DNA of 64,000 bases from Gnetum montanum (lineage: Eukaryota; Streptophyta; Gnetopsida; Gnetales; Gnetaceae): the NCBI GenBank assembly GCA_015680685.1, contig MNCI01023527.1, positions 5,863 through 69,862 of the forward strand, in the 5' to 3' direction. The position numbers and the translations under genes were made by a program. The notes beneath the pieces are model-generated. The model had not been told where the DNA came from. It made no database searches and saw only the letters and a program-made list of their open reading frames with translations. Of the stretch, positions 10,842 through 22,308 are shown piece by piece. The number at the start of each line of letters is the position of its first letter. Position 1 is the first letter of the stretch.

Positions 10842-11214
10842 GGGGTAAAAACTGAAAGCCTCCCAGAGCAAATTAGCATGCCTCCTAGACCATGTCCGAC
10901 TAAGAAACAACCGCATAATCAAGACTCCCCTATGTCCAAAGACACATCTGATCTCCGCCCACTCTTCACCTTTGTTCGTTGTGCATACGTCACCTTAGTT
11001 TATATCGTATTAGCTTACGTGTTCTCTCATGGCCCGAAAAGGCCTTAAACTAAACCATGGCCTGAAAAGGCCTTAAAATACCACCTTTTCACATTATTTT
11101 CTATTCACTTGTGCATTTCAATTCATGTTTTCTGCAGTGGCTATTTAACATTGTTTTCTCTAGTTGCTTTTGTTTACAAGATCATACGGAGGCATAGACA
11201 TGCATCCACACAGA
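10842..11214 (+). other. Non-coding stretch after gag-pro
   Basis: No open frame resembling reverse transcriptase begins here, although pol would normally follow the protease. A short direct repeat, ATGGCC(C/T)GAAAAGGCCTTAAA, occurs twice at about 11029-11082; each copy contains the self-complementary AAGGCCTT. Confidence 0.6.
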
Positions 11215-11490
11215 CAGTCTTGGCATCATGACTTAAAAATGATACCATAGAACGTCCTGGGGTCATGACGGTAAACTAACACCACAGAGCTCTGTCCGAC
11301 ATGACACTAAACTGTCACACTCATTCACTAGAGTCCGCTAAGACTATAAACTAGCTTGCCTCTTCATAGTTCGCCACGACTATAAACTAACATCATACCG
11401 TCCGCTACGACGATAAAGTGGCAACGTCCAACGGGTTATGATGTAAAACTAACCCACGACAGTCCGCCAAGACTATAAACTGGCAAGATC
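11215..11490 (+). repeat. Array of about eight GTCCGCYANGACTATAAACTGG units
   Basis: Degenerate units of about 26-40 bp start near 11225, 11259, 11294, 11332, 11369, 11400, 11436 and 11461. Each holds a GTCCGC-type start, a GAC core and TAAACT(G/A)GCAA. Two copies of the same word occur inside the gag-pro frame (about 9594 and 9667), 1.7 kb upstream, where they encode repeated SAKTLNWQ-type peptide. Confidence 0.75.
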
Positions 11491-12651
11491 ATTTCTGGAA
11501 TATTCATTTGCGGCTGTAATTCATGAAATTTCTTCATCAATGCCTGCTGCATCATTCATCACATCGGCTCTCACAACACTATTGCTACTCATTTTTTTTG
11601 CCTTAAGTTTCAGATGGTGCCTCCATTGGCATCAGTCACATTCATGCCTGAAGTGTTCACTAACTCATTCACTTGTGGTTTCTTGTCTTCTTAGAGTTGT
11701 GTTTGCAGGATGACACCTAGTGGTGCTCGTACACGGATACACTTCATCATGGTGACAAGGTGCCACATTGTTTCTGACGCATGCAACCAGGTTAATCAAT
11801 CTATTCAAAAGTACATTCCCTATTCCCAATACATTCTTCATTCCCCCAACACTCTTATTCCCTTTCCTACCTGGTTACAGTTCCCAGATACACCCAGTAC
11901 ACCCCAAAACTTTGAACATACTATTACACGTTGCGACACTCTCAAGCAATTGCAACACACAATATGGCACATGAACATGAGTTTAAAATTGAAAGGAAAC
12001 TCTTGCCAAAAAACAAAGAGACAAAAAAAAGAAGAACAAAAAGAAATGAAAAAGAACAAAAAAGAAGAAAAAGAAAAGAGCAAAGAGCAAAGAGCAAAAT
12101 GAACCACAAGGCCCTTGGCACTTCCCATAAGCCCCAGGCGAGAAGGTAGTTATCTTGGAAATAAATACTCATGTCTCAAAAGCTCAAGTAACATCGCATT
12201 ACGCAGCTTTGGCTCTCCGCCAACAAGTTCTCTTTAACACCAAACAAGGAGCCTATTCCTCCAGAGAACGCAACCCACCATCACGCAGCCAAGAAGTCCT
12301 CTTAAACACTAAACGAGGATCTTGTTCCGCCAAAGGATGCACATCTCATGTCTTGATTCTGAGTCTGCTAAACAATGGCTATTGACAAGGATCAGCATGA
12401 CGCGTATACACACAAGAGCATCCCCTTTACCATGCACAATCCCTTGATCAGTTCCCAATCCCATAGTTTCCATTTCCCTATCCAGCTACAAACTTCATTT
12501 CCCCAATCCCATGTACTACTGAATCCAGTGCGATGACATCTGGCCAAGTGCTAAAGGATAATGCTTGCTTCCAGTTTGCTTGTGGTGTTTTGTACTTCTT
12601 TGTCAATGCTTCTCAGGTCGATTCCTCCAAGTGTCAACAAAGAGGGCCCAA
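11491..12651 (+). other. 3' non-coding part of Tat-like element
   Basis: No domain recognised. The open frame at 11710-12102 ends in an A-rich lysine/glutamate run and has no similarity I can name. A purine run precedes the 3' LTR at about 12640. Confidence 0.55.
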
Positions 12652-13990
12652 TGAAACACCATAAAATTCTGAGCTTAGCACTTCTCCGACAAGAATCGAG
12701 CTAAGTCATGATGCTCCCTAGCATAACTGAAGCTTGAGGATCTCACAGGTAGCTTCAAATGGAGTCAAACTAAGCAAGAAATGGTTTGCTGGGACCCACA
12801 GAAGACTAAAATGTCATCCAGCATCAAAATTGGCAAATCTTGAGCCCAGCGTATAGCCCAACGTATAGCAACTTTCGGGCCCAAAAAATGATTCAAAACA
12901 TGCTAGAATTGAGTTTCTGGACCCCCAGGACCTTCCCCAAGGTCCCCAGCAGCTCTCAAGCACTTGAAAATCAAAATTTGGGCTCCAAATGATGGCCTTT
13001 CATTCCTATACGCCCAGCGTAGAGCCAGCGTACAACAACTTTTGGACCCCAAAAATGAGTCAAAACATGACAGAATTGAGTTTCTGGACCCCCCAGGATC
13101 TTCCCCAGGGTCCCCAGTAGCTCTCAGGCATCCAAAAATCAATTTTTGACCTTAAAATGAAGCATTTTCATGTGTATACGCTAGGTACATTTTTGGTGTA
13201 CGCTGGCATGCTATACGCTGGCATCCTATACGTTGGCATGCTATACGTTGGCATCCTATACGCTGGCATCCTGTACGCTGGCATGCTGTATGCTGTACAG
13301 TTGTAACATATCCTGCACTCGGTCAACGCACCACCTGTTTCCCAATCTGAATTTTTCTCACCTTACAGCCACTCATCCCCTTTTAGACCCGAGTCTAACG
13401 TCAAAACCCGTATAAAAACTCCGATTTTTGACCAGATCGAGGTTCGAAAAATGGGAGGCATCTTGGCAAAAATCGGGACAGACCACACTAAGAAAATTGA
13501 GAACCCTGCATCCTATACGCTGGACCTCAACCTTGCACGCTGAACATACAGCCTCTACGCTGAGCTTGCAATTCGAACAAGTACGTTGCCACACCCTTGC
13601 ATTCACTGAGGCTCTTCATCCGCCTTGTGTTATATCCACAACTACGTTAAGACCGGTGCATTGTAACTTCCATTAAGCAATAACATTGCCACATTTTTGC
13701 TAAAATTTGTTACAGTTTTATCGTTCATTCTTGTATGCTCATCGTTTACATTCTTGTACGTTTACGCTCAATTTTATATTAGTTACGCTGTTTACATATA
13801 ACCCAGTGTATAATATATCGGTATACGCTCGGGGAAGTCCTTGTCTGATCCGTGTGCGGACCACCCAAGGTACTCTACCTTCCTCCATTCCAGCTCGCCC
13901 TCAAGCGAAGGTAGGATCTTCTGTGCTTGTCCGGGGATCTCTTGGTCTCTATTTCATTCCAGTCGGAGACTGATGATTTCGGACAGTACA
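12652..13990 (+). repeat. 3' LTR of Tat-like element (1339 bp)
   Basis: Starts TGAAACACCATAAAATTC and ends GGACAGTACA. It aligns along its whole length with 5541-7050 apart from a shorter TACGCTGGCATGC array and scattered substitutions. Confidence 0.9.
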
Positions 13991-13995
13991 ATTTC
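13991..13995 (+). repeat. Target site duplication ATTTC (right)
   Basis: Exact repeat of 5536-5540. Confidence 0.85.
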
Positions 13996-14850
13996 CATGG
14001 AGATATCTTGAAGGTCATGGACTTACCTTATCTAAGATCTAGGCTCTTAGAAGAAATGTCTTAAAAGATAGGAGATGTTTGTGCTTACCTAGAAGCTTGT
14101 AGGAGACATATGGAAGTTTTAATAGATGTCTTAGGCAAGATATCTCAAAAAGTGGTGAGACATCTCCAAAAGAGCTAAGACACCTTAGTTATAGTAGGAA
14201 ATGTCTCAACCAAAAGTGAGACGTCTCCTCTAAATTGTCTAGTTTCATAGTGAGACATTCCAAAAAGATCAAAGATAACTCAAACAGGTAGGGAAAATTC
14301 CAAAATTGTTGTTCCAAGTTTGAAAATAGTTGAAAGAAGATGAAAAAAGATGGAAATAGCATAGGATTGTCTAGTTGAGCTTGAGAAAGGTTTCCTAAGA
14401 TTTTTATCATGTTTAGTTAATAAATATGGTTGTGTTTCATGCTCGTACCATATAGACATGTGAGTGAGATGTCATGAGATGTCAAGAGAGCACATGTGTA
14501 GAGTGCATGAGTGGGTTTGTAGAACTTAGTCAATTCAGGGAGTATTTCTCTCATGTCTCTTATGTCTTGTGGAGTAAGATCTTAGTCTTGGATTGCAAAA
14601 GAGACTCTTTATCAATTGTGTCTTGCATTGAGAATATCCATTGTATGGTTGTAGAGCCTCATGCTTTGCATCGTTGTTCGAGTATATGAGGTTGTTTAAT
14701 GTTTTGTAAGTTGTAGAACCCTATTGTAATCTTCTCTTTTAATAAATGAAGATAGCTAGTTTTCTTATTTCTAGCATATTATTTTTCTTTTCATAACATT
14801 TGGATTTAGTATTTGAGGATGATTTAATATTGGAGTGAACCAACTTCAAT
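13996..14850 (+). repeat. Probable right piece of the split Ty3/gypsy 3' LTR
   Basis: This sequence resumes after the target duplication and ends in an LTR-like 3' region (TTGTAATCTTCTCTTTTAATAAATGAAG near 14730). It is rich in AGACATCT/AGATGTCT words, seen again at 19240-19430 and 22020-22300. The second LTR is not in the window, so the right boundary is uncertain. Confidence 0.4.
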
Positions 14851-17800
14851 TCTCCACTTCTTCCTGCAACCATGTCATTTGTGAAGTCACATTCTTGTTC
14901 TTTTTCTTAGTAGTTACTAACTTTGTCATTAAGGCCATATTAGCATCAACATACTTTATTACAAGAGAGCCCATCTCCATCTGATACCTAGCTAGAGCAT
15001 CTATCCTCTTCTAAATCTTGAGATTCTCAAATTCAATAATTTAGATATTAGGATATACAACTAATGCCTTTCCAAGATCAACTAAAATCTAGACATCTAT
15101 AAAAGCAACACACATAATTTCACTAACATATCAACTAAGTAGTATCATCATAATCATTAATAAAATTTAACAAGCATACTAGCATTAGTTATTACCTTTA
15201 GCTTTTTTGTGAAGCCATCAATGATGTATTGTATCCACTCCTCCTTATCAATGCCCTACCAAAACATCTTTCTCAATTATGTACATATACACATAAATGT
15301 AGGAAAAATCATAAAAAATCTAATACATACATATATACCTACACACATACACAACAAAAACCAAACATAAAAATCATTAATTAACCAAAAGATAGTTGAT
15401 CCTTTTCTACTTGCTTCCCTGCAAGCCACTTTCTTCTGACCTCATGAAAAATGGGCTTCTTCCTAGGGGGTAAGAAGCTAAGAAACTTAGAAGATGACAT
15501 CATTATATCAAAATCTATATCATTCAACTCATGACCTGCATGATTACATGATAGCTAGTTATTCCTTAACTAACTCATTGTGTCCTTAGGATGTTAAAAT
15601 TACCTAAATCATCTCTTAACTCTAAGATAATATGCTCCTCTAATAATTCTTCCACTAGCTCCTCCTCCTACATTCCTCACATCTTTAGTTATTACCTTTC
15701 TTTATTTGGCCTCTAATTCATCCATGGATTTTTACTCTTCTTCTTCTTATGTCTTTCTTTCTTCCTCCTCCTTCACTTTCTTTCAACTTTTTCTTTAGCC
15801 AAAGCCTCGTACTCCACTCTTTTATGTGCCTTTATGAAAACTATCAATAATGGACATAAGCATCAAATATCAAAACTAACATGAATGTAAAAATGTAGAA
15901 ATAATTTATAGTATATTAAAATAAATTAAACAAAATAAATCAAAAACATAAAAATACATATCTTACCTAGCCTCCTTGCCACCTTCGTATCTTCCATCCT
16001 TAACCTATCCTCCTTTGAATCCTAAGTATCAATCACCTCAACTACATTCCCTCACATATTCTTTAAGGCCTATCCTCCATCATGCATACCTATAGCACAT
16101 ACCCTAATGACCATCATGCCTTATACTAGGTTACCATTAACAAAAATTTCATGGGTAATGCCATGTAGTTTAGCATGAAGAACTTAAATACATCCCCTTA
16201 CAGTGAAGAAATTTTCCATTCTAATGATCATTACAAGTGAGCAACACTGCAAAACACTATAGCATCTCATAATACAAACTAAAATTCACAAAGCTATTAA
16301 AGCCCATCTCATCAACTAGGCTGATATTGTTCAACTTCTTAGCCATCTTCTCATCTAAGTAGCTTACATAGTCATAGGTAACATCCCTCATTATGGTGTT
16401 ATAAATCATTATTAGTCGTGGGCAAGAGATGATTCTCCTTTATCTGATCCTCTAGTAGAATACCATCTTGATGAATAGGTAATAGGCCTTGATTAAGTCC
16501 TAATTCTCATAACATAGGATGTTCTAATCCCTATGTACATATTTCACCAAGTCCTTGATCTACTCACTCTCTATTTTAGATAACTGTTGAACCTTCATTA
16601 GGAAAACCAATCTACCATAGCAAAAACCCCTTATTCCACTACAAAATAACCTCTTTGTCTTGAATCTAGAACATGAATAATCTTTACCAACTAGAGTAAC
16701 ATTTCACCATGGTAATCACATCAATTAGAGAAATGTTGGACTATCTCAAGGTAAAGAGAGGCATTAACCCTACCTGCTCGAAGATGTGGAGGTGCTTCTT
16801 TCCTTGTCCACTCATCAACTACTTATGATTGGATGGTGTGTTGTGTTCATTTGCTTACAGATATATCTCTTTCACATTCCCCAACTCTATATAAACCATC
16901 TTAAAGGTCTTAATTTTATCTAAAATATTAAATACTAACATAAACATATGCACAAAAACCAAATATCAACGATGAACAAAAGCATTATCATTAACATTAA
17001 CACAAAAACATCACATAGGAACCTAATCATAACATCATGAAAAGCTAAGTGCATGTTTAACAAGATACTTTTTGGGCTCAAATAGATCCTATACCTATTA
17101 GGTCACTCCTCTTATAGGTCCAAATCATCCGTCTAATGAAGCAAATGAATCAAACTAGCTCTCTAAAGAGTAGCATACTAAGGATGATCCCTAGCATAAT
17201 GCATCTCATCTTGGAATTGTTCAAACACTAGTAAGAGATAGTTATCAACAAGGGCTATCTAGTAGAGCATTCTCTCTAATCTCTCTAGGTAGGAGTCTTT
17301 CTTATTAGGATATTCAATCCTAAAACATGTGAAAAGAACTTAGAAATCAATGAGTAACAAGATATATATAACCATCTTCAAACTAGTATATATCAAAATA
17401 TATAGAATCACATCATAGTATAACTATCTGGAACTATCAAACCACATCAATCACATATGTGCAAAGTCCCAAAATCACATATGTGAGAGCCAAAAAAATA
17501 TCTTATCCTTTTTTAGCATCGAAAGAAGAGAACAAACAACCTACTAAGGTTTCAATCACTAAAATCAGCAGCATACTTAGGCTTAAAATCCACTATTTCT
17601 TTAGATGGATAATGAGTTTCCTCCTCCTCCTCATCACTATTGGTCCTAGGTCAATTGGATTTCTAGGTGTTCTCATCAAAGGACTCAACCTGCTATACTT
17701 GAGCTTGCCTAAGATGAAACTTCACTCAAAATTGAGAGGAAGTTGGTGGAGTTGATGGAACTAGCAACTACTAAACTAGAACCCATTGGGACATGGTCCC

Positions 17801-18229
17801 AAACATGCTCTCCATAGCTCATTACTCAAAAGAGCTAGGAGCATCAGCATGAGGTGGAGTTGTGAAAGTAGGAGGGACTAGAACATGGTGCTCTAGCTAC
17901 AACATGGACTCATGATGCTTCCCCTGGACACCAACTGGGGATGCCTCTTACTCAAAATCTAACTCCATCCTTAATTCATATGTATGTGAAGGTCATACTA
18001 CCAAAGAATGTCATGGAGGAACAAGAACATGCTCCTCATTATCAAAGATAGGAGTAGTGGCCTCCTTAAACACTTATCCATCAAAGGATGGAGGAATCCT
18101 AGCTGCATCCAAACTCTTACACAAGTAAGAGAGGTTCCTCCCAAGCTTCTCAATGGCTCATGTTAAGGGCCAAAGAAGCTTCTTCAGTGATGAACTAGGT
18201 TGAGCACTGGTAGATTTGGATCTTCTTAA
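14851..18229 (-). other. Decayed minus-strand gene-like tract, not identified
   Basis: Short minus-strand peptide stretches alternate with stops over more than 3 kb, for example DVTYDYVSYLDEKMAKKL at about 16350 and MGSLVIKYVDANMALMTKLV at about 14950. The spacing and strand match the better-preserved domain at 18230-19145, so this may be the downstream part of the same transposon-encoded protein. I cannot assign a family. Confidence 0.3.
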
Positions 18230-19145
18230 CTATGGGGATGCTTCATTCTTTGGTTTCTGAAGCCTGGTGTTGGATCTTGGTTCAACTGCATGGGAAGTAC
18301 TCCTATTCTCCATGTACTCACTGAGACTCCTCTTGCTTTTCAACAAAGGAAACTCTAGTATAGGTACACCCTTTTGGCGAATCAACAAGCTAATGAGGTA
18401 GGGGTATCTAAGAATTCTCTCCTTGGCATAGAGGCTTAGAATGTCTTGGCAAAGATTGTGCTCTAAATCCAATTATAAACTTGTAAGAAGAAAATATAGT
18501 ATAAAACCTTGGGATGGTAGAAAATAAATGTAGCTACCTCCTTTCACCATGATGTTATACAACATAACGAGTGACAAGGTGGAGGCATCATAAGTCATTT
18601 TGCTCCCCTTAATATGACCCCTATCAAATGACATATCTCTCCCAAATAAAACATCACAAAATTCATCATGTCCTACAGTCATTATACCATTTGTGTAAAT
18701 ATCATGCATAGAATTAATGGTAACCTGGAAGACATCAGAACTAGATATGCCCATAATTGCATTCACAATTTGGGGAGAGACCTTAATAACAATTTCCCTA
18801 ATAGTTGATGTGAATGCCCCAACCAGAGCATTAGATATAACAATACTACAATAGAATTTCCTAACAATAGAATTTCCTAATAACCACCTCAGGGACAAGA
18901 AAATTCATGGAAATGAAGGTGGTCCACTTCAAAAGATTAAAGTAATCTAACAGAGCTTGTTGTCTATGTAGTGGAAAAGCAAGTGAACACTCAAAAACAA
19001 TAGTAGTAGGTCAAGTTGCCTCAAACCTGTGCTAGGTGCTTATGCTTTAAAATTGAGGCATGTAGGAAGGTGGTGCACTACTAGAACTTCTTCTTGAACA
19101 TTTCTTGGATGGTTCCCTTGATGTTCTAATCTTCTTGTGGGCCAT
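18230..19145 (-). pseudogene. Putative plant transposon protein domain (Transposase_32-like) remnant
   Basis: A minus-strand reading starts at ATG (19145) with MAHKKIRTSREPSKKCS and a Ser-rich segment. After frame breaks it continues as FISMNFLVPEVVIRKFYCSI, VKVSPQIVNAIMGIS-like residues, and later YPYLISLLIRQKGVPI. The order (a hydrophobic segment before P.VIRKFY, then SPQIVN.IMG, then a YLISLLI...GVPI end) resembles the putative plant transposon protein domain found in many plant retroelement-borne genes. That is family knowledge applied by eye. Two open stretches survive (18230-18472 and 18473-18898), separated by one stop. Other decayed retroelement proteins remain possible. Confidence 0.4.
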
Positions 19146-19980
19146 CTCTAACAAGATTTAATGCAAATGGTGGAGCCCTAGTTGTTTCTATGGGATAGAT
19201 CTGAAGGAATACAACAAAAATGGGGGTTTTTTCTTTTATAGCGACAGAAAAATGAGGGCATTGAATGAAAAAGAAGACATCTTTTTTGACAGGGAGACGT
19301 CTTTCCCACTTGTCAAACTTACAATAGATGTCTTTTACTTTCGAAAGACCTCTTACCCACAATCCCTAACAAATCAAAGAGACATATTTGTTTTCTCAAA
19401 GACATCTTTATAGAAACATCTTTTGCTTTTGAAATGCACCTTTCATTAAAAATAAGGTGAGGTTTGGGCAGCTACAAATGGTCTATAGTCTTAATAAAAG
19501 CTTGAAAACAAATGAAAACTTACCTCTACCTACTTGTCATGCTACTGAAAGGTGATGGAGCTTAGAGAGCTAGAGAATGAGTTTCCTCTTTTGAGGATTC
19601 TCTTCTCAATTGAACTTCTCCAATGTCCAATTCCTCTTATGAATTTGTTTGTGATAGTGTCCTGGTCCCTTTAGTTCTTTTGTTTAATTCTCCATTCCTT
19701 TTTAACAACTTTGGTCTTTTGAGTTAACATCACCCTTTCTCAGTGCACTTTGATAAAACCAAGGAGTTTTGTGATATGACTAGGTACTCAAATGATAGAA
19801 CTTTAAGTTGCACTTCCATTGTTTATACCCAAACTTATTTCAATAATAGCATCTAACCCTCCAATTTTAGGAAAATTAAGTAGAATGAAAATGATCAAAC
19901 CTTTTAGGAGCTTTTTGATGGATAGGAGCTTCTTCTGAAATGGTGCCCTTATTTTTTATGATTCCTTTAGATGAGATAAT
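19146..19980. other. Degenerate sequence between the transposon-like gene and the copia gag
   Basis: Contains an AGACATCTTT-rich patch at 19240-19430 (several copies of AAGACATC or AGACGTCTT). No coding region is supported; the minus-strand frame at 19126-19362 runs through this patch and looks fortuitous. Confidence 0.45.
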
Positions 19981-19984
19981 GGTC

Positions 19985-21388
19985 ATGCAAGCTCTTTTTC
20001 TTGGGAATAACATCCAATTCCACTTTTATCTTGTGGAGTTATTCCTTGTCCTAGTATCATTCAAAGGGATTCCTTTCCCTTCATCAATTTTTCGTTTATT
20101 AATTTAACATCTACAACCTCCACTTTGGCATGTTCTAAGAATGAAGTTAGCTTCTCATTCTTAGCCTTCAAATCTTAGAGTTGTTTATTAAGATAAAAAA
20201 TAGTCAAATTTAACAAGGATATTTCATTATCTTTAGACTTAACTTGTTTATTTAACTTAGTGTAAAGATTTTGAAAATTTACAAGTTCTTTACACAATAA
20301 GTCAAACCTCTCATCGTCATTTAGGTCATCATCTAATGAATCACCATCAATGAGAGTCATGCAGATGAGTTGAGAATTTTTTGCATCTTCCTCTACTTCT
20401 TCTTCACACTGCTTCCCATCATTCCAACTTGTATAGAAGTTGGTCTTCTTTACTTCTTTAGTGGATTTGTTCTTGAATTGCATCCTAAAGTTACTAGGAC
20501 ATTTGAAGGCCACATGGCCTCTTCCACCACACATCCAACATTCTACAGAAGAGAAATCTAAATTAGAATTTAAGAGATTCATACCTCTACCTTTAGGCTG
20601 ATTAAATCTTTACTAATATGTTCCTTTGTTTCTTCTAGTGATTAGTTGTTGTAGCTTCCTAGTGAGAAAGGTAATCTCATCTTCATTGCCCTCATCATGC
20701 TCATTGATTTCCTTCTCTGTTGAAGTAGTCTTCAAGGTAATGGGTCTTTCTTGAATATTTCCTCCACTTATGAGATTCATTTCATAAGCAATGAGAGCAC
20801 TTTGAAGTTCCTCAAATTTCAAAGTTGAGAAATCTCTGATTTTCTCCATGGCTATGAGCTTTGGTCTGAACTATGGTTGTAGAGTTTTGATCATTTTGAT
20901 GAGAACATCGGTTTTGAGTAGATCCTTTCCTGTTGCTCTAATTGCTACAAGAAGATCATTAGCTTTATGAAATAATATTTTATTTTCTCACCTTTTCTCA
21001 TTTTGAGTTTTTCATACTCACTTTGTAAAACTAATAAGTTTGATTGCTTAACAATAGATGTTCCCTCATAAGTAGCTTCTAAAGTTTGCCAAATTTCTTT
21101 GGTCATTTTACATTCTACTACTCTATTAAATTTAGATTTATTCAATGCACAATATAAATAGTTTTTTACTTTTGAATTAAACATGAGCTTATCGTTTTCT
21201 TCTTGTATCCATTTATTGCGAGGCTTGATGATGTTGGTGGAGCTATTAATAGGCAAAGCATAGTGTTCAAGGATTGACTCCCACACTTCAAATTCCATGG
21301 ATTTGAAGAAGCCTTGCATTCTAGCTTTCCAATAGTTGAAGTTAAATCCATTGAATGTAGGTGGCTTTATGTAAGATGTCCCCTCCAT
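19985..21388 (-). pseudogene. Ty1/copia gag, Sirevirus-like
   Basis: Reads leftward from ATG at 21388: MEGTSYIKPPTFNGFNFNYW, then ARMQGFF, MTKEIWQTLEATYEGT and QSEYEKLKMRKGE. This is the usual N-terminal and capsid (UBN2) order of copia gag. A second segment (20613-20849) carries ELQSALIAYEMNL. A third (20175-20582) has a canonical CX2CX4HX4C zinc knuckle (CWMCGGRGHVAFKC), then a predicted coiled coil. Beyond the stop at 20175 a further decayed tail reads NEKLTSFLEHAKVE and DKSGIG, as in Sirevirus-type gags. Stops and frame changes separate the pieces, and no pol follows on the left. Confidence 0.8.
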
Positions 21389-21428
21389 TGTTCACTCTTG
21401 AAGTTGATGATGACAGAGAAGAGTACTA

Positions 21429-21441
21429 GGCTCTCATACCA
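21429..21441 (-). other. Primer-binding site of the copia element (initiator tRNA-Met type)
   Basis: On the minus strand this reads TGGTATGAGAGCC, one base away from TGGTATCAGAGCC, the usual primer-binding site of plant copia elements. It lies 41 bases before the gag ATG and 2 bases after the LTR end. Confidence 0.75.
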
Positions 21442-21443
21442 CT

Positions 21444-22308
21444 TGTGGATCTTTAAACTTAGAAAAGGTGGGGGAGGGGGCGGGGGTGATGAATAAGTTC
21501 CCAAAATTAAAACTTTGTAAAACAAAAGCACACACACCAAATTTAACATGGTTCCCCAACTTGGGTAGTCGACATTCGAAGGGTAGATCACTAGCACACC
21601 TTCAAAATTTGTTGCTCTCAAATATGGTTAAAGGGCCCACACCCTATACAGTCTTCAAGCCGTACTTTAGAGTGTTGTGTCGTAACACCAACCACTCAAT
21701 CCCGTAGGATCCCAACAAGCTCAAGCAAGATGCCTTCTTACAAGAAGCACATCAACCCCACAGGGTAACAATGGAGAACAATTACAACGGATGAATGCAA
21801 CTCATTTTGGTAATCCTTGTACTTTGGGATACAACACACTTTACAATGATCAAAAGATAGAACAATGAGGAGCAACAAAAATCACAATGATTGACAAAAA
21901 TGATTGTACAATGATTACACATGAGCTTGCACATTTTCTAGTGTATATGATGTCTTCTCATAGCTACCATGTTTCTAAATGCATCTTGGAACTCACTCAA
22001 CAACTACGCAACAATCGCTAATGATCATGGAAGACGTCTTCTTTGTGTTTGAGATGTCTTTCTAAATTTTCCTTCTATTCTGGGAAGATGTCTTTATCTT
22101 GGAAAAAAATCTTTCTAAAATCTCCATTCTAGGAAGACATCTTTGTCTAATGGAAGACGCCTTTCAAAATTTGGCCTGCATTCCATGAAGACGTCTTTCT
22201 TTGGTGAAGATGTATTTTTTTGAGGAAAGACATCTATTGTTTCTTGAAGATGTCTTTTTCTTAGTTCACTCTAATTCTACCAAGATGTATGCTATTTCCT
22301 AGAGATGT
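21444..22308 (-). repeat. 5' LTR of the copia element, part next to the primer site
   Basis: Begins TGTGGATC on the plus strand (ends ...CACA on the element strand) directly outside the primer-binding site. It holds a G-rich run (21468-21485) and many GAAGATGTCTTT/AAGACGTCTT words after 22030. It is interrupted at 22308 by element B and resumes at 28024. Confidence 0.65.
22304..22308 (+). repeat. Target site duplication GATGT (left) of element B
   Basis: GATGT precedes the LTR at 22309 and is repeated at 28019-28023. Confidence 0.85.

Larger units (their letters stand above)
5541..13990 (+). mobile_element. Complete non-autonomous Tat-like Ty3/gypsy LTR retrotransposon (gag-pro only)
   Basis: Two long direct repeats (5541-7050 and 12652-13990) both start TGAAACACCA and end GGACAGTACA. 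They are flanked by the duplication ATTTC. The internal part has one plus-strand reading frame (7596-10841) encoding gag and an aspartic protease, then 1.8 kb of non-coding DNA with motif arrays. A purine run (AAAGAGGG, about 12640-12647) before the 3' LTR could be the polypurine tract. No reverse transcriptase, RNase H or integrase is present, so mobilisation would have needed a partner. No primer-binding site complementary to a tRNA 3' end was recognised just after 7050. The element is inserted in older Ty3/gypsy sequence. Confidence 0.9.
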
